From Congeria kusceri (taxonomy: Eukaryota > Mollusca > Bivalvia > Myida > Dreissenidae), in assembly GCA_027627225.1 (NCBI GenBank), contig CM051024.1, positions 82,136,204-82,200,203 on the forward strand: DNA of 64,000 bases. Direction: 5' to 3'. Below the pieces are notes generated by a model that worked only from the letters and a program-made list of their open reading frames with translations, did no database searches and had not been told where the DNA came from. Every line of letters begins with the position of its first letter. Position 1 is the stretch's first letter. A program made the translations under genes and the position numbers. Positions 21,101-28,737 of this stretch are shown here, in pieces.

Positions 21101-22513
21101 GACTAGATGGTCCAGCCTGTGAGTACAAGGGATATATTCTTATCAGGGATCATATTTTTCTAAAAAGTCCTGAGGGCCGCCGATCATGCTCATGTTGTAT
21201 CCGAAAATGGTGAATGTCCGAACATGCGTATTTTAAAGTGTAACTATTATCTTCACAGTTTTCACACCTCATACTTCAATAAATTAGCATTCTATGTCTT
21301 TTGTGAGTTTTCACATCACATACATTTAAAGACAATGCAAAGCAAAAAGTATTTTTTTAAAACGCCTGTTCTGTATCTGAATTATTTGTATCCAAAAAAT
21401 AAGGTACGTCCGAAAGTGCGTATTTTAATTATAAACTACAAAGTATCCATACCTTAATCTTCAATAAACTTTTAAATTCTATGTCTGTTATATGTGTTTT
21501 GCCTAAATAAAATAAAAATGTAATACAATAAGGTCACTTTGTACTATAAAATTAACTATGTGACGTCATGAACGTCAATTAAGCCAACTAACAAATAAAC
21601 TTTAATTGTACTGAAGTATGTTTTTACTACAATGTTTAGTAAGATTTCATATTACTATGAATATTTTATATCATTATGAATGCAGCACAGTACATAAAAT
21701 TATTATGCAGCAAATGCACGTTTTCAACGAGGATTACATTCAGCTGCTATTATCAGTCTCTACAGTAACCGGACACGTTTTTATTGTGGAGAAGTACACT
21801 CTGAGATGGACATCAGAGACCGATCGGTGTCAGTAAACTAACACAGTCAACAACTACAGCAAAATCACTTCAATTATCGATCGATAGTGAAGCGACTGGG
21901 GTCATTCAAGCACCACTGATCCACTGGCATTCGCACCTACAATGCACTGCGGCCATAAAGTGTGCGTATTGTGTACTGAAATCAGGGTATTATCACAATT
22001 TTTGTAGTGATTGGATAATTTTAAGGAAACTGGTGGGACCAAATACCAGTCATTTCAATCAGTCTTTTTCAAACTCAGACCAGAGAGGAGACTGGGGGCT
22101 TTGTTTTAAAAATATCTCTTTTACATGTTTTCAAAACAGGCAATTCTGGTAAAAAGCAATTTACAATAAAACATTTAAGTGAACGCTTGAAGGAATCAAC
22201 GTAGTAACGCTTACAATAATAAAAGTATGCATTTTTTATAAACACTAAGGAACTTACCACTTGTCACAGTATTCTGATCGTTAAGGTGAAATTTAAAATC
22301 AATAACTGTAAATTCGTCCTTTTTCTTTTTAGCTGCATCAACGACAACATCTTTAGGTGCATCAGATGGTCTTTTTCTTGTGTTGGTTTGTGATTTCTCT
22401 TTCGTGGACATGCTTTTCATGAGCGCCGCCATTTTGCTTGTCACGTGACTTGGTGTGTATTTTGCGGAACATTTATACTTTTCCCACAAGGCACCAAACT
22501 GTCTTACTTCCAT
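35..22513 (-). CDS. URB1: URB1/Npa1-like nucleolar pre-ribosomal protein, N-terminal part (multi-exon, continues past left edge)
   Basis: URB1 (yeast Npa1/Urb1) is a large nucleolar helical-repeat protein of early pre-60S particles. I joined exons by GT/AG sites and phase; each join from exon 1 to exon 13 keeps the frame. The translation follows vertebrate URB1 block by block as I remember it: a basic N-terminus, 'GLEKFVEAA', 'FQCLEKILLRIADDL', 'GIHFDRISSVQLLLST', 'NPAISKTSKVQTFT', 'FLTELCTSYKHGIIFMD', and 'TCPDQIQYFLQH'. About 690 residues lie in this window against more than 2,200 in the human protein, so most of the gene is off the left edge. Introns are packed with repeats, and exons 7, 8 and 12 are each flanked by arrays made from their own junctions. 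Family identity is strong; exon 14 and the exon at 5722-5805 are tentative. Confidence 0.88.
804..937 (-). CDS. URB1: URB1 exon 13
   Basis: The acceptor TTCTACAG|GC and donor CGAAAG|GTTTGT bound 134 nt. The exon enters in phase 1 from exon 12 and leaves in phase 0. It encodes KLLDGVLNRSSPEVSICDAD then HLTKVYLLKLLAGTDARRLP, a helical segment typical of a HEAT-like protein. An open frame on the plus strand over the same bases is only its shadow. Confidence 0.82.
938..1285. other. URB1 intron 12, distal non-repeated part
   Basis: AT-rich intron between exon 13 and the end of the 79-bp array. It holds a short G-rich run near 1243-1262. I see no exon or recognisable element. Confidence 0.5.
1286..4690. 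repeat. 79-bp tandem array built on the URB1 exon 12 donor junction, about 43 copies
   Basis: Start-to-start spacing is 79 bp, for example 1286 to 1365. Read on the minus strand, each unit has about 53 nt identical or nearly identical to the 3' end of URB1 exon 12 (from TGCTTACCAGG to CATTCTAG), then the donor GTAGGT and about 26 nt of intron. The copy nearest the exon is continuous with it at 4634. Common variants are 'tcctgg' against 'tattgg', 'ctacag' against 'ctatag', and single-base indels. The short open frames across the array are by-products of the repeat. Confidence 0.95.
4634..4741 (-). CDS. URB1: URB1 exon 12
   Basis: The acceptor TTTCTACAG|AG at 4742 follows on from phase 1 of exon 11. 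The coding text reads EHCGVGLTEMLVLVEQVLCA then YQDLSPTLMVEHPAIL and ends at the strong donor CTAG|GTAGGT. The last half of the exon is the seed of the 79-bp array on its downstream side. The donor could in principle be any array copy, but only this first one avoids a stop that lies in the next unit. Confidence 0.8.
4759..5010. mobile_element. Foldback MITE-like element, copy A
   Basis: About 250 bp in URB1 intron 11. The ends are inverted ('gcgtcgtgggaaa' against 'ttttcccatgacgc'). Two internal hairpins use the motif 'gcctgtgcagtccgcacagg'. The same element recurs near 13.7, 25.6, 28.3, 36.4 and 50.9 kb. No coding capacity is seen, so it is non-autonomous. Confidence 0.85.
5480..5579 (-). 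CDS. URB1: URB1 exon 11
   Basis: 100 nt from acceptor ATTCCAG|AGC, behind a long pyrimidine tract, to donor TTTG|GTATGA. It enters in phase 0 and leaves in phase 1. It encodes SMPEVTSVSACWDKVVAMQK followed by TPEKSAPDVQMMFG. The MPEV..V...W pattern lines up with the PDL..V..VW region of vertebrate URB1. Confidence 0.8.
5722..5805 (-). CDS. URB1: URB1 possible exon between exons 10 and 11 (tentative)
   Basis: 84 open nt (28 codons, phase 0 to 0) lie between TGTACAG and CTAAAG|GTGCTC. The text ends in FRSPTAVCEALLK, which joined to exon 11 gives CEALLK-SMPEV and resembles the REALSK-ILPDL stretch of vertebrate URB1. The first half shows little similarity. Exon 10 can also join exon 11 directly in phase, so this exon may be false or misbounded. 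Confidence 0.45.
6070..6370 (+). repeat. Dispersed repeat, partner of 57080-57290
   Basis: The stretch around 'ccaccctgctccttt', 'gctgcccttctgggctagcc' and 'caaatattcaatgagaaat' is found again in inverse orientation at 57080-57290. A second partial copy of the 'caccctgctcctttt' block starts near 6327. The family is unknown to me. Confidence 0.6.
6745..6785 (+). repeat. Terminal fragment of the 'AGCTCACCTGAGC' element family
   Basis: The sequence 'gagcactttgtgctcaggtg' followed by 'agcta' matches the right ends of the elements finishing near 16435 and 59185. It marks an older, truncated copy. Confidence 0.6.
8685..9153. mobile_element. Long-TIR foldback element inside the previous one
   Basis: The ends are inverted copies of about 45 bp: 'cttgcccttctcgaaaaagt' and on at the left, and its complement ending 'tttttcgagaagggcaag' at the right. 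A third, internal inverted copy lies at about 8758-8810. The middle is rich in 'aagtgtatttt' and its complement. It interrupts the tandem units of the host element, so it is younger. Confidence 0.8.
9497..9562 (-). repeat. SINE fragment, inverse copy of 52410-52490
   Basis: The block 'cagaggtagggggagaatgg' followed by 'ccgtagaaataatttcatga' is the reverse complement of the body of the tRNA-derived SINE near 52430-52490. It lacks both the tRNA-like head and the tail. Confidence 0.75.
10081..10236 (-). CDS. URB1: URB1 exon 10
   Basis: 156 nt, phase 0 to 0, from acceptor ACCCACAG|AGC to donor CTAAAG|GTATAT. It encodes SKSLMANYQVLGLVRQVMET and on to ALLRALVLK-like text (TAILLRALVLK). It matches the 'NKSMFTQALN ... 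ISVILKRAL' region of vertebrate URB1 by eye. Confidence 0.85.
10307..10372 (-). repeat. Decayed duplicate of the 5' end of URB1 exon 10
   Basis: The segment with 'gcaccagttctaacacctgg' and 'gacttgctttgaggtt' aligns with exon 10 and its acceptor side ('gcaccagtccgagcacctgg', 'gacttgctctgtggg'). It sits about 75 bp upstream of the exon in transcript direction. The acceptor AG is lost. Confidence 0.65.
10819..10956 (-). CDS. URB1: URB1 exon 9
   Basis: 138 nt, phase 0 to 0, from TGTCTTCAG|ATT to GTCAAG|GTATGG. It encodes IFNSLQKEMTVLKMRDAKTP and on to QVLATVLPGVK. It continues directly from exon 8 and into exon 10. Confidence 0.85.
11480..11675 (-). CDS. URB1: URB1 exon 8
   Basis: 196 nt from acceptor GTTACAG|GAATC to donor GTGAAG|GTAGGT, entering in phase 2 and leaving in phase 0. 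It encodes NQNHLMTSVLASLHPLSGQS, then IVQRLVIGILTTCPDQIQYF and on to WVTSINFLVK. This corresponds to the 'GNLTLLHFLLGL ... KVCPDLLNKYF' region of the human protein. Its first half and acceptor are the seed of the 125-bp array upstream. Confidence 0.88.
11585..12405. repeat. 125-bp tandem array built on the URB1 exon 8 acceptor junction, 5 clear plus about 2 degenerate copies
   Basis: The mark 'cattaggtggttctgattcc' occurs near 11658, 11782, 11905, 12030 and 12155, a spacing of about 125 bp, with decayed copies near 12280 and 12360. On the minus strand each unit carries intron, the acceptor (GTTACAG or GTTATAG, the AG kept) and about 90 nt of exon 8. The copy at 11675 and below is the real exon. 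The others lie upstream of it in the intron. Confidence 0.9.
13329..13570. repeat. 73-bp tandem array built on the URB1 exon 7 donor junction, about 3 copies
   Basis: The donor mark 'gacttaccttccag' repeats at 13361, 13434 and 13507, exactly 73 bp apart. On the minus strand each unit has about 56 nt of the 3' end of exon 7, the donor GTAAGT and about 14-17 nt of intron. All three keep a perfect GGAAG or GGGAAG|GTAAGT-type site (13514 is the exon's own). Confidence 0.92.
13514..13647 (-). CDS. URB1: URB1 exon 7
   Basis: 134 nt from acceptor TAATTCAG|ATG to donor GGAAG|GTAAGT, entering in phase 0 and leaving in phase 2. It encodes MLNADATDEASVMAAETAYM then FLTELCTSYKHGIIFMDKAY and GLSG. It lines up with 'FLMDLCCSLKHGINFYD' of human URB1, one of the clearest matches in the gene. 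Confidence 0.9.
13667..13928. mobile_element. Foldback MITE-like element, copy B, abutting the exon 7 acceptor
   Basis: Same family as 4759-5010, with inverted ends 'gcgtcatgagaaaac' and 'ttttcccacgacgc' and two internal hairpins. It ends only about 20 bp from the exon 7 acceptor, so the pyrimidine tract and branch site must lie in that gap or in the element itself. Confidence 0.85.
13967..14680 (+). mobile_element. Truncated element with 'gatggatgctccc' left end
   Basis: It starts 'acaagaatatcagt' followed by 'gatggatgctccca'. It then has four imperfect units of about 130-150 bp with 'gaagcttcccataaagtttt' and 'agtagttgctgagaaatagc'. The right end seen in the 34258-35940 copy is missing. 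Confidence 0.65.
14785..16436 (+). mobile_element. 'AGCTCACC' family element, long copy
   Basis: Left end 'gagggccatgatggccc' and 'gctcacctgagcac'; right end 'gagcactttgtgctcagctg' and 'agctaa'. The inside holds about eight imperfect units of about 130 bp with 'gggcaataactctggtgttt' and 'ttatggtcatagacaaactg'. No transposase frame was found; the short open frames follow the repeat. It sits in URB1 intron 6. Confidence 0.7.
16866..17021 (-). CDS. URB1: URB1 exon 6
   Basis: From acceptor TACCACAG|GTG, phase 0. It encodes VVMNPAISKTSKVQTFTDRT then LKELALLFVWQGPAKWKENL and a lysine-rich stretch. It matches 'KVVHNKNITKTQKVRFFTG' of human URB1. The donor GAT|GTAATT is weak; a site 36 nt further on, AAG|GTCATA, keeps the same phase and would add 12 residues. 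Confidence 0.85.
17140..17300. repeat. Dispersed repeat with a 21-bp internal tandem, about four copies
   Basis: The unit 'ggggtcaaaatgaaaatttc' repeats from about 17199 to 17275. The flanks ('ggatttcagtagattttcaa', 'aacaggagtcaaa') match a region at 62590-62700, so this is a dispersed family with a local expansion. Confidence 0.7.
17595..17677 (-). CDS. URB1: URB1 exon 5
   Basis: 83 nt from TTTCAACAG|GG to GAAAAG|GTAACA, entering in phase 1 and leaving in phase 0. It encodes LMENVFQGIHFDRISSVQLL then LSTVLEK. This fits human 'GIKEDRISTINILLSTLKTK' and shows where exon 4 must end. Confidence 0.88.
18157..18766. repeat. 305-bp direct tandem duplication in URB1 intron 4, two copies
   Basis: Copies at 18157-18461 and 18462-18766 differ by only a few bases (for example 'caattaaaag' against 'caattgaaag', one T fewer in a T-run, and 'aatcct' against 'aactcc'). 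The high identity suggests a recent event. Confidence 0.92.
18930..19165 (-). CDS. URB1: URB1 exon 4
   Basis: 236 nt from TTTTTTAG|GTCAGG to AAAG|GTATTC, entering in phase 2 and leaving in phase 1. It encodes SGSIKSGLKLLVAMVMLGTQ and on to DSEVIRRLIQVK. The open frame runs about 180 nt past this donor to 18745, but the join QVKG-LMENVFQGIHFDRIS to exon 5 restores colinearity with human URB1, so the extension is intron. Confidence 0.88.
19531..19679 (-). CDS. URB1: URB1 exon 3
   Basis: 149 nt from CTGCACAG|TTT to AACAA|GTAAGT, entering in phase 0 and leaving in phase 2. It encodes FQPVFQCLEKILLRIADDLG and on to LLHNILNTKN. It matches 'FQVFEAILLRTASDLSHF' of human URB1. Confidence 0.88.
20038..20177 (-). 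CDS. URB1: URB1 exon 2
   Basis: 140 nt from AACTTCAG|GT to GCAGAG|GTAACT, entering in phase 1 and leaving in phase 0. It encodes LEKFVEAAQGWLDGTGEDIV and on to LKLLEYTGRKVAE. It matches 'LEAFVSAAKKL...' of human URB1. Confidence 0.88.
22258..22513 (-). CDS. URB1: URB1 exon 1 (start codon)
   Basis: The first coding exon ends at AGTG|GTAAGT. From the first ATG at 22513 (context GAAAATGG) it gives 85 codons plus one base. In-frame ATGs at 22432 (CAAAATGGCGG, an equally good context) and 22411 would remove 27 or 34 residues. The conserved part begins only at the basic run RKRPSDAP...AAKKKKDEFTVID, so the true start cannot be fixed by similarity. An E-box at 22440-22449 lies between the two best starts, which makes 22432 attractive if it belongs to the promoter. 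The KKKK run is a possible nuclear signal. Confidence 0.82.
22440..22449. promoter_or_regulatory. Palindromic E-box GTCACGTGAC
   Basis: A perfect palindrome with a CACGTG core, the site type bound by Myc/Max, USF and MITF/TFE factors. It sits at the 5' end of URB1, a ribosome-assembly gene, next to 'GCGCCGCCATTTT', whose complement is the AAAATGGCGG motif common at CpG-type promoters. Function is inferred. Confidence 0.55.
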
Positions 22514-25500
22514 TTTCAGTTTGATTTTTCATGACGTGACAACTTATTCTGAAGGGTTTCTAAAGTAAAGAGGGCAGTTTATAATTAATTGGACCTTCGG
22601 GTAAAAGTTAAACATAATTAACATTCAAAGTCATAGTGTACGAATTTATAGTTGATTATGTTTAAATACATTAACATTAATGATTAATGACATTTGAAAT
22701 GTTAAAGAAAACAAAAATTCCCATTAAAACACTCATTTGGTAGCGATAACAAAGCTTTGTCCATTCAGCCAGTCCATATCTGTCACCATAGTAAACCATA
22801 CATTTTTTATCACATCGCTAAAAATGAACTACGGACATAAAAGTCATTGTTTTGATGGAATTAAAGACATTAAAGTTGAAATGTTTATATATTAGTAATA
22901 AAATTATAAAACATGAGCGTTTTGTTGATCATTTTCACTTTTAAATTGCCGATTTTTTTGTGTACTGAACAGAATTTGCATCGGCCATCTTTGTTTTCAC
23001 GAACGGATCATGTGATTTTAATCTAAATTACTCCTGCCTATTTTTAGCTACAATCATGTATTATATATCATTGGAAAGGGGAAAGAACACGCTTTCCATT
23101 GGTCTGCAAATAAATTATGCAAAGTAATTCAGGGAAGATCAGCAAGGCGCCAAACTTAGGCAATTTTCATTGGCTATTTGTCCTAAGAAAACAATATGGT
23201 CACTGGAAAGCACAAGTATGCCAGCAAAATATAAGCATCCATCCATCATTTAACATAAGTTTATTAAAATTACATCTTAGCGCATTTTTGCGCAATTCGT
23301 TTAATTCCATACACTGTCGATCAGGTACTTCGTGTTCTTCCGTCAGCTTCCGATAGCGACCCGTTATCAGCCGAATCTGATTTCGTGTCACTCCGCTTAA
23401 CGTTCGTCATACTGCAAAGAGTGATCTCCCCTGAATGTTATCAGTTTTCGCGAGGTATTGCAGTCGTGCAACTTTGACGTCTTTGTCAATCTTTGTTGTT
23501 TGATTGTATATTACAGGTACTGCAAACTATTTACCATATCAAAATAATTATTATTGCAATAAGTGCATGCAAGATGGCTGTTAATATAATTATTTCACGT
23601 AAGATTTACGATGTTTAAGCTGTTGGAAGATTGTGAAAGTGAAACTGAAAGTGGACAACAATTTGACAAGACATAGTCTCGATTTATAGCACAGCATTGA
23701 TCCTCAATCACCACCGTGTACACAACTGAAATGCAAAGTCTGTCGTGTTTATTTTCATTTATAATTGATCAATTTTATCTATATCATTTCTTGAATGAGC
23801 TGCAAATAAGGTAGCTGGGTGGGAGAGGGGTGAGCACTCCCTCCCTTGTCATTGCCTTTAAGTGGTCACTCCAGGTTCAATTGAATGACTTCATGTTGTA
23901 TACTTACAAGGTTTAATATTTTCTTTAAATTTAAAGCTTTTTTGTTGTTGTTTTTCTTTAAATCTTAAAACATCCCTACATTGAAAAACAATTCTTACAT
24001 TGAAAACAATCTTTTAACAGCATTTATTCTGCATGCTTGATATTTTAACTTAACTGCAATACTAGTAGCACTTCATAAAATGCTGTTAAGTAACATCATT
24101 AAGTATTGCATGATTTGCTTTTGCATATATTAATTTCAGGATTGCTGCAGTTTTTGAAAGGTATTGTGCTTTGGTTCATACAGGACAAACAAGACAGTGG
24201 AGACAGTGGCTTTTGAAGACAGAAATTAACAGTCTTTTGAAGACAGAAATTAACAGTCTTTCTCGTGTTAGGTTGTTTCCAAGATGGTCAACCAAGGAGT
24301 CTTTAAAGTTGTGTTGTGGTGCTTTGCATTTGCAGTTTTTAATTGTTTTTTCTTTTGCCTGAGATGGCCTATCCCATATTCAATTTGTTAATGTTTGATG
24401 TTGCTGTTACTGTTCATATTTGTCGGAAAAGTTTTTCGTATTATCACAAGACTATGTTCTTTTCAAGTATTTTCTGATCAATACTTAAAAATTGTTCAAC
24501 ATTTAAACCATCTTAATTGTTGTATTTAAGGTATGGTTTGGGTTATTTTGAATGAGTGAACAATTAGTATTCCAAAAAGTTCCTAAGCAAAAGCTGCATT
24601 GAAAGACCACCTTTCATCAAGACCGCATGTCGTTTAATACATGTATTTACATTTCTGTGGCCATTTTTTAAAATAACTTTGAAGAGTACATGATCTAATT
24701 GGCAGAATTAAAAGGTAAAATATATTAATTTTGTTTTGGTCTTCCAGAAAGGATGGTCTTAAAACTGGAGATGATGTCGGATATATGCCTTTTGAGTTAA
24801 TGTATACACTGTTCCGAATACTGAAATAAATTAGTCTGTTACATGTACTAAGCATGTTTAAGATATATATAATATATATAACTGATCTTTATAAATGTAT
24901 ATAACATCTTTTACTTGCAGTTTGTAAATGCCAAATGTGTTTTACGCAGTACTAGAGACATTGTCTTACCCAGATTCAGTCCAGCATTTGGCTTTAATAC
25001 TCATTCCATTTAAAATGATTTGTTGTCTTTTATAAGTCACCATGTATGTAAGACAGTGAAAATATGTGAAGTGTTTAGTTAACAAAGCATAAAGTGACAT
25101 GAAAAGATTACTTTGAACCTGTTTAACTGCCAGAAATTATTGCCAGGTGTATCATTGACAGAATTTACATATTTGACAGAACGAAATGTGGGGGGTTACC
25201 TTCTTCAGATACACATAACTTTGTTATTTTTCAAGATACAGTAATTTCGTTTGCAGTTTTGTTTTTCTAAAAGAATAACCTTTAAAATGGTATATAATTT
25301 TATAGGTGTTTCTAAATTTAACAAAATCCTCTGTTATCGCTACATTTGGGGGCGCGATACTGATACCCCCCCTCCCCCCCATTTTTAGAGATGAAACCCT
25401 AATTTTATAAATCAGATTTTACTTATAATTTCCACATGGAAGGGGTGCAATGTGGGTTTGGTGAACTCCCATTTATGAAAGGTAGTGGGAACACTGACAG

Positions 25501-25530
25501 GAAGAAAGCATAATTTATGGAAAATACATA
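22514..25530. other. Intergenic region between divergent URB1 and AFMID
   Basis: No protein-coding gene is visible. A possible AFMID 5' non-coding exon could end at TTACAG|GTACTG near 23516, since AFMID exon 1 at 32290 starts with an acceptor and so has an upstream exon, but nothing fixes it. There is a 30-bp-scale direct duplication, 'ttttgaagacagaaattaac', at about 24213-24258. Most of the rest is plain AT-rich sequence. Confidence 0.5.
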
Positions 25531-25532
25531 TG

Positions 25533-25637
25533 AGGTGTGTCATGGGTAAACGGGGCTTAATGCACATGCGTAAAGTGTCGTCCTGGACCAGCGTGTAAAG
25601 TCCGCACAGGCTAATTTGGGATGACACTTTCCGCCTT
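25533..25637 (+). mobile_element. Foldback MITE-like element, copy C (half only)
   Basis: Has the left end 'gtgtgtcatgggtaaac' and the first hairpin arm 'aagtccgcacaggctaattt', then stops after 'gacactttccgcct'. The second half is missing. Confidence 0.75.
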
Positions 25638-25718
25638 GATACATTGTATTATATACTGTAGAATGCTTTAATTTCGCAAGGACGAATTGTCGTGTTTTTC
25701 TCCCAAAATGATCCTTTT

Positions 25719-26272
25719 TTATGCCCCCACTTCAGAGGGGGGGCATATAGATTTGCCCTTGTTTCGTCCGTCCGTGTGTGGGATTTTTGTGTCGCGCGTA
25801 ACTAAAAAAGTATAACTGCTAGAGTGATAAAACTTTAGAAGTGTATTCATCTGCATCAGGTCTTGTGCAACTGTATTTTGGTGATGTTTTTTCCGACATC
25901 AGCGGAGTTATGGCCCTTTTTTTTGGACTTGTGTCGCGCGTAACTCAGAAAGTATTACTGTTATGAAACTTTATAAACATATTAATCAGCATGTCAACTT
26001 GTGCACCTGGGTATTTTGGTGCAGTTTTTTCTGACATCAGCGGAGTTATGGCCCTTTTTTTTAGCAAAAAATGACATTTTTGGACTTATGTCGCTCATAA
26101 CTCAAAAAGTATTAATGCTAAAGTGATGAAACTTTATGAACATATTAATCAGCATGTGAACATGTGCACAGGGATTTTTGATGCATTTTTCTCGATGTCA
26201 GTGGAGTTTTGTGACAACCAGTGAAATTTGGGGGCATCCGTGTCCTACAGACACATGTCTAGTTAATTCATG
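25719..26272 (+). mobile_element. 'TATGCCCCCACTT' dispersed element
   Basis: It begins 'tatgcccccacttcagaggg' and ends 'gggggcatccgtgtcctaca' with 'gacacatgtctagtt'. Inside are imperfect repeats with 'gtcgcgcgtaactcagaaag' and 'agcggagttatggccctttt'. Elements of this look are common in bivalve genomes (recognition from memory). No coding frame. Confidence 0.7.
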
Positions 26273-26802
26273 TGTTCTTAACTTTGCATCATTGTCATGA
26301 CACGAATTTAAAACTGAAAGTATATTGACCTAAACAATAAATTAATCCCACTTGCCACTAGTGTTATCCTACCATTGACAGAAAAATAATATCGTGTACT
26401 GCTAGCATTATAGCGAAAAACGACAACGAACAGTAACTGTATGCTATTTTTGCACATTTCCCAACCTATGCGGTTGATATGAATTGCTTATAATAACATA
26501 ATTGGACCTTTTACCATTTGGTACATAACGAGGTAAAAGTAGCATATTTTTGAATTTTAACATAGAGACATACCCATTTATTCTGGTTTTCAAATTTCGA
26601 GGAAATAAAATCGCAAATATCAGCGAAAATAAAACCCATGTGAATAAAACCAGTTCTATAGTAGTATGTATTATAAATTTGTGATACATTACCTGTCAAT
26701 AATTACATCAACCATCAGCAGAGATTTCTTAAAGAAGATGTGTATGTCCCAGTGGCTTATCAGATGGTTGTTTGCTAGGGTTACATGCGTTACAGCGATT
26801 TT

Positions 26803-27225
26803 TATGCCCGCAGCATCTTGATGCAGAAGGCATATAGTGATCGTCCTGTCCGTCCGTCCGGCCTTCTGTCCGTGACAAGGTTAAGTAGATTTTACCGTTT
26901 CATCTATCACCAACACTGCTTACTACAACACTTGTTACTTATGACCGTTCCCAATCCACCCATATCACCCAAACTCACTTTGACCTTGTCCTTGACCTAA
27001 TTTGCACTTAGAATAATTCAAATGGGCTGTTTCTTGGTTAACTAGATTTTACCATTTCGTCGAGCACCAACACCGCTTGCTACAACACTTGGATACTACA
27101 CAGTTGTTGCTTATGACCATCCCCAATCCACCCATATCACCCAACTTCACTTTGACCTTGACCTAATTTGGACTAAGAAATGGGCTACCCAGCACCAACT
27201 GGGGGCATGTGTGTTTATCAAACAC
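26803..27225 (+). mobile_element. 'TTTATGCCCGCAGC' dispersed element
   Basis: It begins 'tttatgcccgcagcatcttg', carries 'gtccgtccgtcc' and two imperfect copies of a 'caacaccgcttgctacaaca' unit, and ends 'gggggcatgtgtgtttatca'. Related in style to the neighbouring element at 25719-26272. Confidence 0.55.
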
Positions 27226-27229
27226 AGAA

Positions 27230-27500
27230 TCTTGTTTTCACTGCTTTGAGAATGGGTCTGGTACCCATCAAATTCAATCTCATTTAAATAAAATCCTAAC
27301 ATTCGCTCCATTAGTTGTCGCCAGTCAGCGGATAATATATAGCAGCGTCAGACTGGAGATGATTTTAATGAGATTGCCATTGAATTGCGAATTTCACTTC
27401 ACGAAAACTCGACAGTTGGGAAACATTTTAGAAAGTAATTTAATTATTGAATTACTTAAACTTGTGTTATATTGGTTGAAGTTGGTGTTTTAATAGTGTT
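27230..27500 (+). repeat. Dispersed repeat, partner of 57470-57660
   Basis: The blocks 'gaatgggtctggtacccatc', 'gttgggaaacatttta' and 'attgaattacttaaa' recur in the same order and strand at 57470-57660, with divergence. Confidence 0.6.
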
Positions 27501-27566
27501 TATGACTTTTTAACAATTTAAGGATTTACTGACCTTTATACTGCAATTTATGTCGTAAATAAAATA

Positions 27567-28048
27567 TTGTTTGTTTCCCATCCTGCTACCCAACATTTTT
27601 GTTTCCCATCCTGCTACCCAACATTTTTGTTTCCCATCCTGCTACCCAACATTTTTGTTTCCCATCCTGCTACCCAACATTTTTGTTTCCCATCCTGCTA
27701 CCCAACATTTTTGTTTCCCATCCTGCTACCCAACATTTTTGTTTCCCATCCTGCTACCCAACATTTTTGTTTCCCATCCTGCTACCCAACATTTTTGTTT
27801 CCCATCCTGCTACCCAACATTTTTGTTTCCCATCCTGCTACCCAACATTTTTGTTTCCCATCCTGCTACCCAACATTTTTGTTTCCCATCCTGCTACCCA
27901 ACATTTTTGTTTCCCATCCTGCTACCCAACATTTTTGTTTCCCATCCTGCTACCCAACATTTGTGTTTCCCATCCTGCTACCCAACATTTGTGTTTCCCA
28001 TCCTGCTACCCAACATTTTTGTTTCCCATCCTGCTACCCAACATTTTT
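27567..28048. repeat. 29-bp minisatellite, about 16 copies
   Basis: The unit is 'gtttcccatcctgctaccca' plus 'acatttttg', almost perfectly conserved (two copies have 'acatttgtg'). Because 29 is not a multiple of 3 and the unit lacks stops, all three plus-strand frames stay open. The open frames of about 160-173 codons are artefacts. Confidence 0.96.
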
Positions 28049-28229
28049 TCCTTTTTTTTGGCTTGTCACATTATAAACCATTAACATTTTGACCAAGAAA
28101 AAAACACTATACGTTTAGTATGTCTATTTAAGCTTAGTTAAGCATGATTTCTTATTTGACAAGGATTTGATTCGAACACTAGTAACCTATTTTGTAGTGA
28201 TTGCGTGATGCTTTGTAAATAGATAATAG

Positions 28230-28406
28230 AAAACCGCACAGGCTGATCCAGGACGGCACTTTCCACCTACAGTGGACGAGACTTCCTTGAAAGAGAAAAT
28301 GCCATAAAAGCGGAAAGTTTTGTCCCGGATCAGCCTGTGCGGACTGCACAGGCTAATCCGGGACGACACTTACATGCATTAATCTCGGTTTTCCCATGAC
28401 ACACCG
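28230..28406. mobile_element. Foldback MITE-like element, copy D (5' truncated)
   Basis: Keeps the second hairpin and the right end 'cggttttcccatgacac'. The outer left end is lost and the first arm is shortened ('gcacaggctgatccaggacg'). Confidence 0.75.
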
Positions 28407-28737
28407 CAAATAATAATAATAGCATTTTTGAACAGTCTGATTCATACTTACAAGAAGTTGTTTTTCAGAATCATACCAGAATTTTGACGCAAATAAAATA
28501 TTTTGTGACTTAAAATATTTTGGGTAGGGGCGATTTTTGCTGGTAGGTAGCAGGAGGGAAACAAACAATATTTTATTGTAGGCCTTAAATATTCAATATA
28601 AACATAACTTTTATTACCTAGTTTAATTGGACATATATTCCATCACAGAAATGATGCAGTGAAGGCTTGTTGTAATTTACCTCATTAATCATGTAACAAA
28701 ATCCAACCTTATGAGTCTTACGCGTTAACCACTAGTT

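Noticed and set aside
27567..28092. Open frames of 161-173 codons on the plus strand
   Set aside because: Three frames open at once over the 29-bp minisatellite, a by-product of repeat length and composition.
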